NCBI GenBank assembly: GCA_033558025.1
Contig: JAUCEF010000013.1
Location: forward strand, 2,535,001 to 2,599,000
From: Phytophthora sp. 'mugwort'
Taxonomy: Eukaryota > Oomycota > Peronosporomycetes > Peronosporales > Peronosporaceae
Length of the DNA: 64,000 nt
Direction: 5' to 3'
Every line of letters begins with the position of its first letter. Position 1 is the stretch's first letter. The notes under the pieces were generated by a model, which was not told the DNA's origin, searched no databases, and saw only the letters and a list, made by a program, of their open reading frames with translations. This document shows, piece after piece, positions 57,320 through 64,000 of the stretch. Made by a program: the position numbers and the translations under genes.

Positions 57320-59946
57320 ATGAGAGCGTGAGGAGCCGCAGCGCGAGGGTAGGGTAAAATTAACTTGTCGCAGGTGCCGCGAAGCTGAATACGTCTCTTG
57401 TCATCGTGCTGTGCTGGATTTGCTGATCAGGGATTTGGTTGTGTTATTATTATTTTGTGCCGTTTCATGCCCTTTCTCACGCTTCCTTCTGCAAATTTTC
57501 TGCTTCTGAGAAGTACCTACCACTCACTCCCAATCTTGTCAACTAGTTGACGCTGAAAAAATGCTTTAAAGAGACATACATAAGCCGATTACGGGTCGAA
57601 AACTTGACATCGTCACTCCTAGCGATTTACAACTGGTTGTAATAACTTTGTATGCCTATTTGTTGTGCCGGTACTGACAGATATTCCAATTCATAGCGAT
57701 ATGATATGTCCTTGATACTGCATACAGTACAAACCCTGCGGTCTGTTGGCGGCAATGTGAGTTGCTTAAAAGCGCCGCCAACGGTTTAGCCGCCCTGTCC
57801 TACATGACAGAGCCAGATCAGGCTCTCCAACCTCAGCGATATTGCGGTCGACTTTGCCGTCCAGGTAGAGAGAGGCCACCATCGTGGTGACCATGTTATT
57901 ACGCGTGTGTGTATAACGCGAACCAAGCCGGTATTGTATTATTATGTGGCCTATTGTAATGCTACGTGAGCTTATATGATGCATTGCAGCTGTATGCTTC
58001 GAATATGTAATCAAGAAGACGGTGGCGTACCGGGCAAATAACGGTGTGGGCTAACACTTTCACTACCGGGCCAGACAAGCTGGCTTGTAGGACTACAGTG
58101 GTTATCAAACGGGAGCATCTATGAGCGCCGGTTGGGGAGCGCCGGTGTAGAGACGGGTCGGGCACATATCAACGGTGATTGACCGAAAAACAGCAGCTAA
58201 AGTGAAACTGCCAAATGCTACCCGTGTGGCTGTGTGGCTTTTGTCTATCATGACACGCGGCGATATCGATCGCCGTTTGCTGTGCGGCGTTTGCCCAAGG
58301 CCATCACGCTAAATATGAATATGAAGGTGCAAGGAAATAGATACCACCAATCTGTTTCAAATTACGATAATAAAGCGACGGGTGTTTTAAGACGACATTT
58401 GCATTCCAACTCACAATCATGTACTTCACTACCAGACCTGGTGGATCATGTCAGTGACGTCATGCGATGAGGGGTATGACAAGAAATAAATTATAGGCGC
58501 GCCGCCTTCACTGGACTACTCGTCCGAGAAGTAAGTCGAAGCAGTGCTACACGACTGAATGAAGCGCCACAATTTTAACGTGCCGAGGAAGCGAGTGGCG
58601 AAAAACGATGAGGGACAAATTATCGAGCGCGGTTTCGCTTGTGATAGCGCAGGTCGATCGATCAATACAACGAAGCTAAAACTATCTAACCGAGTGTGAT
58701 TGATGCGACGTTGGAAAGCAATCAACTGTAAAATGCGAGTTCATATTGTTGCGGTCAACTCATCCCAGCCGATAGGCCCATGTCGAATTTGCATACACAC
58801 GCGATGGTAGTAGCACGCACAATCATCCTACTTTATTTGACGTCTGAGTACATGTAGCACATCGGCAGCGAGATGATCAGCGTTCTGCGCAAGTGTAGAT
58901 GACTCATTCTGGTATGATGAACTCTCAAACTGGTATAGGCGTCTCGACGTCACAGATATTCGATACAATTCTGGCTAGAGATGAAACCGTTTTGGTGATC
59001 CCCATGCACTATCCGCTGTACATGTACAAAATACCATACTGCAATGCACTACTGATATCAATAGCATACTACAAATTCTTGATTGCAGAGGCTCAGTAGA
59101 TGCAATATTCAACTGCGGCAGATCTTAAATTGCAGTAGGTTATGGTAAGATCTGTGTCGAGCGTTTATGGTCACTCAATTGAGCTGAAATGTGTGAGTTC
59201 TTCAAAGCTTTTGCAACGAGTCTATTGTCCCAGAAGTCGCGTTTGTATTCAGAAACACCTACATGAGAGGACTCAGTCGCTCGAATCGATCAGTCATAAC
59301 GCATTTAGCCGAACTAAACAACCGCTTGAACCAAGCGGATAGCGCCAGCATAAATCGCATTTCTTTGATACCGAATTACTTGTTGAAAACGAATCGGTTT
59401 GCGCTCCTCAAGCATTTTAAAGTAGTCTCGCCCATCGTCACGTGGGGGTACGACGCGCCGGAGCATTCGTCGGAAGCACAAAGGTCATCACCACTTAACT
59501 GCAATAGTTATTGCGGAGCTGCGGAGTATTGCAATTTACTAGCCGAGTGCTGCCGCCTTCGCGGCGGTGGCTTTAGTTTTGGACACATAGGTGGGTCTGC
59601 CTATGCGCTGCAGTTCCAGCCCGTCAAGACCGAGGGGAGCGGCACGGCCTCCATTTTCAGGAGCAGGCTAAAAATATATATCAAGTTTCAACTAATCGTT
59701 AATTTATACTTTCCCGCAATGGCCGCCTTCGGCGGCGGAATGTTGTTTTAGCCAATGGCGGCCCGCCTTCTCTGCTCTCGGCAACCAATAAGATTGTGTC
59801 TAGAAGACGGGGAGAGACGTTAGCGTTCAGTTTAGGATGATTGCGGACGTGGGATACAATCCAGCCATTGCATCGCATCTTACTACTGCAGTCTGTAATA
59901 CATGTTGACGAGTCTAGGTTTAGCCAGTCCTGGAAGGAGTGATCGG
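57320..59946. other. Gene-poor DNA, nothing firmly recognised
   Basis: About 2.6 kb. Small frames at 57766-58165, 58516-58725 and 58899-59099 have no domain. A 162-codon plus-strand frame at 59263-59751 (MRGLSRSNRSVITHLAELNN) lacks recognisable features; short GC palindromes occur at its end (GCCGCCTTCGGCGGC near 59723). Confidence 0.35.
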
Positions 59947-60061
59947 AGAAAAATGTATTGGTCGCGATTTGCAGTATTATGTAGGTATCATGTCCATACA
60001 GACTGTATGGGCATGATACCTACATACATAGGCAACTGCAAATCGCGGCCAATACATTTTC
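59947..60061. repeat. Long near-perfect hairpin, possible foldback/MITE
   Basis: About 115 bp that folds on itself: 59947-60001 versus 60003-60061, with a one-nucleotide centre (CCATACAG, A, CTGTATGG) and only a few mismatches and a 4-nt insertion. The right side is followed by CTGCTGCCAGGGGTTAATTAA. No clear target duplication seen. Confidence 0.85.
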
Positions 60062-60439
60062 TGCTGCCAGGGGTTAATTAATTAGTTGACGACGTTCTTA
60101 AACGGCATGCAGTACTTTTGACCGGGTGTTGTGGTCATGGTGGGCAACGCGCGAGTTAGCACTGCCGCCATCATATATCAGACCCGGTAGCTAGTTCAAG
60201 CACTGTGCGGCATCGTAAACGCCTCATAAAGAAATGCGTCACTACAAACAACCTAGACCCTCTTCAAAGAGTTCTTCCCGAGATGCGTGGCTAAAATCGT
60301 CAGGTGCATGCCGCCTTTTCGTTTACATTAGCCCAGTAGGATCCAAATGTCCCTGCACCTTCCAGCCGCAATCCTCAAATACTCGCCATTTGAAAACTCT
60401 TTGAACCTTCTAACCGTTCTCACGACAAAGGGGAATAGG

Positions 60440-61101
60440 TCCGGCCACTTATCTAGACGTAACGACGCTGAATGGACGTACTATGTATCCAGACACGTAC
60501 TCAATAGGACTAAAAAATGGGCAGTACGCATGCGCGAAAATTAGGACGATGCTAACATATCAAAAGAAGTTGTCTGTTCGCCACTGCCGAGACCCTCGTC
60601 GTCATTTGAAAATCTTCTCTGATGGCTACAGTCTATCCTCATGATGCGTACCCTCGTTTTCTGTCCACGTCTCGGTTATCAAACGACACTTCGTCCAAGA
60701 AGACGGGATTATGGTGACATGACTTAGCTCTTCTACGATGCGAAACAAATCATTTTCCTCGATATGCGTCGCACGACGCTCTAAACCTTTTTGTGTCAGG
60801 CCGCATTCGTGAATGGTTCGCCAAACGTAGACTTCAAGATTGATTTATGGACACGTTTAAGAGCCTCATCTGCTTCTGCCAGTTGTTGCTTCGAAGATCG
60901 CACAGAAACTGCCTTTGTGGGACAGTGTATTTGCAAGCTGCAGGCTTCTAAGCGCGCTGATATTTGATCGTACATAGCTATCCAGTTACTAATCGTACTC
61001 GGTGATTTAATATATCTCGTGCAAGCTCCTTCAGTGCAGTAAATCCGTACCAATAATGGATACTGCATTCGGGAGAGCGTGATGCTTAGTGAGAGCCTCA
61101 T
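60440..61101 (-). pseudogene. Tc1/mariner-IS630-type transposase (DDE_3), decayed
   Basis: Minus strand. The N-terminal piece (60796-61101) has MQYPLLVRIYCTEGACTRYI, KSPSTISNWIAMYDQ and EADEALKRVHKSILKST, the HTH part of oomycete IS630-like transposases. After a shift YVWRTIHECGLTQKGLERRA then HIEENDLFRIVEELSHV continues it (60840-60715). The catalytic end appears as YCPFFSPIEYVSGYI near 60490-60530, where the family has CPxxNPIE. Stops and shifts throughout. The plus-strand frame at 60347-60544 is its shadow. Confidence 0.72.
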
Positions 61102-61598
61102 CTATATTTCAGGGCAAGAAGATGAGAAGACGACTACTGTAGTTAGGGGCAACAAAGCATAAACATCTACGGTACTTGTTTATGTCAAAGCACAACCAGC
61201 AGTACCCATGAACGTACAGTATTTTCCATCTCATACTTTATGCCATCGATATTGAACTTGTAGCATCGTAAAGTGGACATGAGATATACATGTACCGACG
61301 ACTTTATTTTTTTACACTAGAGCTGAAGAATGCGTATGGGGTATGTTTTCATACCCTTCTAGGATTCGAGAAGCACGGCAGAAAATTCCAGATGTTGTAT
61401 GTGAGACTGACATATAGCACCCATGTATTGCATGCGAAAGCGCGGTCGACATTGTGGACCCTTGGCGCTAGCTGAACTAGTGGGGGAGGGTTTAAGCAGT
61501 TGCGGGGGGGGGGGGGGGCATTTCGAAAGAAAACAACGTTTTTGCGTACACTACAAGCCTAGCATGCTACGAGACGCAAATCGCCAAGATTCTAACCC
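61102..61598. other. Intergenic stretch with a 15-G run
   Basis: Nothing coding recognised. A run of 15 G is at 61504-61518. Confidence 0.4.
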
Positions 61599-62476
61599 CT
61601 AAGTACTCGACGAGGCAGACTTTCGTGCACTTGCATCATTCCCATAAACGTGGACTCCAACTTGCTCGTTTAGGTTTTCTCCATATTGTGAACCAAACTC
61701 ATGGTGGATCGCCGTGTTCTCCCACGCCTGTTCTGCAATTTTCGACGATATAGTTTTAAGCCGGTGAAGGGGTCGTATTACTGCCCAGTACTGCCCCCCC
61801 CAACAGCACCAGAGTGACCCGATCTTTTTCCTTGCCAGCACTTTTCATCCAAATATGTTTCGCTCCTATCGAAGCAATAGTTTGAGTGGGTAAATACTCG
61901 TAGTTAGTGGCGTACAGGGCTAGACCCAAATAAAAAACAAATAAAATATTCTTACCAGTCAGATCGGCATTATAAACTCTATCTACTCCCAGTTCTGTCA
62001 TTTTTCCCGCACCTTGCTTCCAAACCTTTCGGCATCTATCGCTGCACCTTCCGGAGTCTTCCGGATTTACCACGTTCGCCGCCAGATTGAAAGCCTGTTC
62101 CGTCGAAGAAATGAAAGCAGTCACATCTGAAATACTGCAACATCAACCTCAGAGAGCTCTATACTTTCGTAGTATCGTTAGCATGCATACAAATCATTGC
62201 TGGAATACCTTTCATTATTAAATCACTAATCCAAATGACAAGCTACTCTTCAAATGCTGGCGACAATGCCGCCGACATACCAAATCTACTGTCCTTACAG
62301 TGTGCCCCACGCCCTGTTTCGCACTTGTTGATAATGAGGACGCGTTGATTCAACCACTTGTAGACTTGTCGCCTTTTGGCTTTTATTTGGTCTTCTGAAA
62401 GAGAGGGGTAGAAGTAGTTGACAGTTGCGTGCATTTTTGTCTTCAAAACGACGGCATCGTAAACCCTTAACGTCAA
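61599..62476 (-). pseudogene. pogo/Tigger-type transposase (DDE_1), decayed
   Basis: Minus strand. 62243-62476 has NYFYPSLSEDQIKAKRRQVY with KWLNQR and GRGAHCKDSRFG; 61756-62124 has VDRVYNADLTGKN (catalytic Asp block), then NYEYLPTQTIASIGAKHIW and GKEKDRVTLVLLGG; 61599-61841 continues with LKTISSKIAEQAWENTAIHH and VHVYGNDAS. This is the pogo order NxDxT, YEYLPxxT, GKxKxRxT. A short insertion lies after NADLTGK and an HTH is missing or decayed. Frames are shifted, so the gene is dead. Confidence 0.72.
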
Positions 62477-63323
62477 GTTTGTGACGGAAAGGAAATAGCG
62501 AACCGTTTGAAGTGATTAGTGCCTTTCCCTGTCCTGTGGACTTTGTCTCCCCATTTGTCGCAGCACATTTGAAGGGCGGATCAGCGAGTGCTAAAATACT
62601 TGAAAAGAACGTCGACGTATGTGATAGTGTACATGGAAATAGTACTACTATGGGGGGAGCAAAATCTGTGAATAAAAGTTGAAGTTATTTCCTTCGAGCA
62701 GCGTCTTGATGGTCAATGTTGGCATCTTAGTGGTGGTGTGGTGTTGTGCCAAAATATGTATCAGTTTGTAAGTTGCGACAGTGTACGACCAATACATTTA
62801 CCCGACGCTTGTTAAAGAACTCGATGACTATCAAATACTACTTGCACCGTTTCTTCCTTCGCTTGCGCAACTGTAGAAGTACTCATCCCCCCCCCGCCCC
62901 CTGGTGTGCGCGCTACCACCTTTCTTCAATAAACACATTTAGATATTGATAATGTATGTCAATCTTAGTTTTTGTTCATATGTGTGACCGGACAAATGCA
63001 CCATGATTACTGAACCCCCTCCTTTTCTTGATATTTGTAAGTGGAATCACGACCAAAATCACAGCAAGCGCATGCCTCGTCTCTCATCCCCAGTGCTTTT
63101 CGACTAGCGCGCCGCGACGCCTTTCTCGTCAAACAAAAACATAAGAATCAGGGCGTGTTTTATGTGTGATATCGTGATACCCCATCCAAAGCTCTCCCAC
63201 CAGTGATTTACAGCAAACTAAGGCACATTATCATTTGCTGCCGAGGCGCTAGGACCATTGCAGAACTTCTCCAGCAGTACGAAGCCGTACCCAAGATGCC
63301 AGGACATGGGGCACGAGTAACTT
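62477..63323. other. Intergenic stretch, nothing recognised
   Basis: AT-rich, with a C-rich tract near 62887-62902. No supported gene. Confidence 0.4.
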
Positions 63324-63542
63324 ATGCGCTTTCTACTACCTCGTATGTTGAATACTAATGCGTTATCGGTAGATGTAGGGCAAGCAACAGCAACGGATAA
63401 ATCTGCTACCGTCAGCACAACACATGCCCCAAGCATCACCGACGGAGCGAGTAGCCCCTCGGCAGCACCCACAACGGCATCGAACGCGCCCCGCAAGACA
63501 TTCCTGTGGACGGAAGACATGCACCTCGATCTACTACGGTGA
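63324..63542 (+). other. Possible first exon, SANT-like protein
   Basis: A 72-codon frame, Ser/Thr/Ala-rich, ending APRKTFLWTEDMHLDLLR at a GGTGACG donor-like site. The W-T-E-D-x-H-L pattern recalls the first helix of SANT/Myb-like domains found in oomycete proteins. The opposite strand (63218-63724) has a longer frame starting with a hydrophobic stretch, but without a family. I could not join this exon in frame to the downstream ORF. Confidence 0.35.
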
Positions 63543-63785
63543 CGTTCACCCTTCCTCCTCTTCGGTGGATTTATGATGCCATAATATCTCATCACACAGT
63601 CGTTTAGAACTATCATAGATAGATTATCTTTGTAAAGCAGTGCTTCGGCTTGATGCCAGCACGGCAAAAAACTAGCAGCGTGGGATGTTGTGGCAAAAGC
63701 AATGAAGATCCACAGCGAAAACATGTCAGGAAGAGGCTATGCCGATCGGCAATACACATAGTTGTTATATTTTGTAACTGTTGCG

Positions 63786-64000
63786 TCTGAAGGCTTTATT
63801 ATATGCGTGTAGCTTTACATCGTTGCAGCGGAAGCATATCGGTTTTGAGCGGGAAAGTTTAAGCGCCTCAGGCATAAATCAAGTGGACGACGAATACGTA
63901 AAGCTGATGACAGATGTATCGGAGCGCATCGAAGAGGTGACGCTAAACTTAGCTGGAAAGAGAAATGTCGTGGACAAGAAAGCTGAGGCTCTCGAAACGG
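63786..64000 (+). CDS. Partial ORF running off the right edge
   Basis: Open frame of about 70 codons to the window end, including KHIGFERESLSASGINQV and DVSERIEEVTLNLAGKRN, a hydrophilic, probably coiled-coil sequence. CATCGTTGCAG at about 63834 could be the splice acceptor. It may be the second exon of the SANT-like gene just upstream. No function assigned. Confidence 0.35.

Noticed and set aside
60062..60085. CCAGGGGTTAATTAA next to the long hairpin as a piggyBac end
   Set aside because: No matching opposite end with TTAA was found on the left side of the hairpin.
63218..63724. 168-codon minus-strand frame with signal-like start
   Set aside because: No family; overlaps a more convincing plus-strand exon-like segment. 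Kept undecided, not annotated.

Overview
The window looks like nuclear DNA of an oomycete, most likely Phytophthora or a close relative. I infer this from four things: short introns (about 60-90 nt, GTRNGT donors, several with CTAAC branch points), tightly packed single-copy eukaryotic genes often sharing promoters, flagellar genes (CCDC40 and a PPP1R36-like protein), and transposon families typical of oomycete genomes. No species is assigned. Coordinates of spliced genes are spans; exon limits were worked out by hand from splice signals and frame and are given in each entry.

Layout. 1-8.7 kb: 3' part of VPS18, a spliced PPP1R36-like gene, a kinesin-14 on the minus strand, and an ankyrin-repeat gene with a candidate N-myristoylation start. 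8.7-14.6 kb: accessory DNA with an acidic hypothetical ORF, a broken secreted phospholipase D gene whose 3' end carries an inverted duplication, and fragments of piggyBac and Ty3/gypsy elements. 14.7-22.1 kb: one composite transposon. A Mutator-like element (MULE) with 51-bp terminal inverted repeats contains a complete but decayed piggyBac element bounded by TTAA. 22.5-42.6 kb: a dense housekeeping block with a PH-AGC kinase, 26S proteasome ATPase RPT6, SHQ1, an IQ-motif protein, WDR43/UTP5, a DUF4551-like protein, CCDC40, mitochondrial DnaJ, an ABM-domain protein, a 35-codon OST4 gene and a PX-RING protein. 43-45.6 kb: a decayed MULE-type transposase and an orphan exon. 45.9-52.3 kb: a membrane-anchored papain-family protease, a PREY/Trm112-like mitochondrial protein and an ELYS-like nucleoporin. 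52.3-64 kb: a transposon graveyard (pogo, MULE, Tc1/IS630), a long hairpin and an ORF running off the right edge.

How the genes relate. There are no operons, but three head-to-head pairs share short intergenic promoters: RPT6/SHQ1, CCDC40/DnaJ and protease/PREY. SHQ1 and UTP5 both serve ribosome and snoRNP biogenesis. CCDC40 and the PPP1R36-like protein suggest zoospore flagellar function. The strongest non-routine observations are the nested MULE/piggyBac element, the OST4 microgene, the inverted duplication at the end of the phospholipase gene, and the PH-AGC kinase with a long linker and an Asn in its hydrophobic motif. I found no evidence of a wholly new system.
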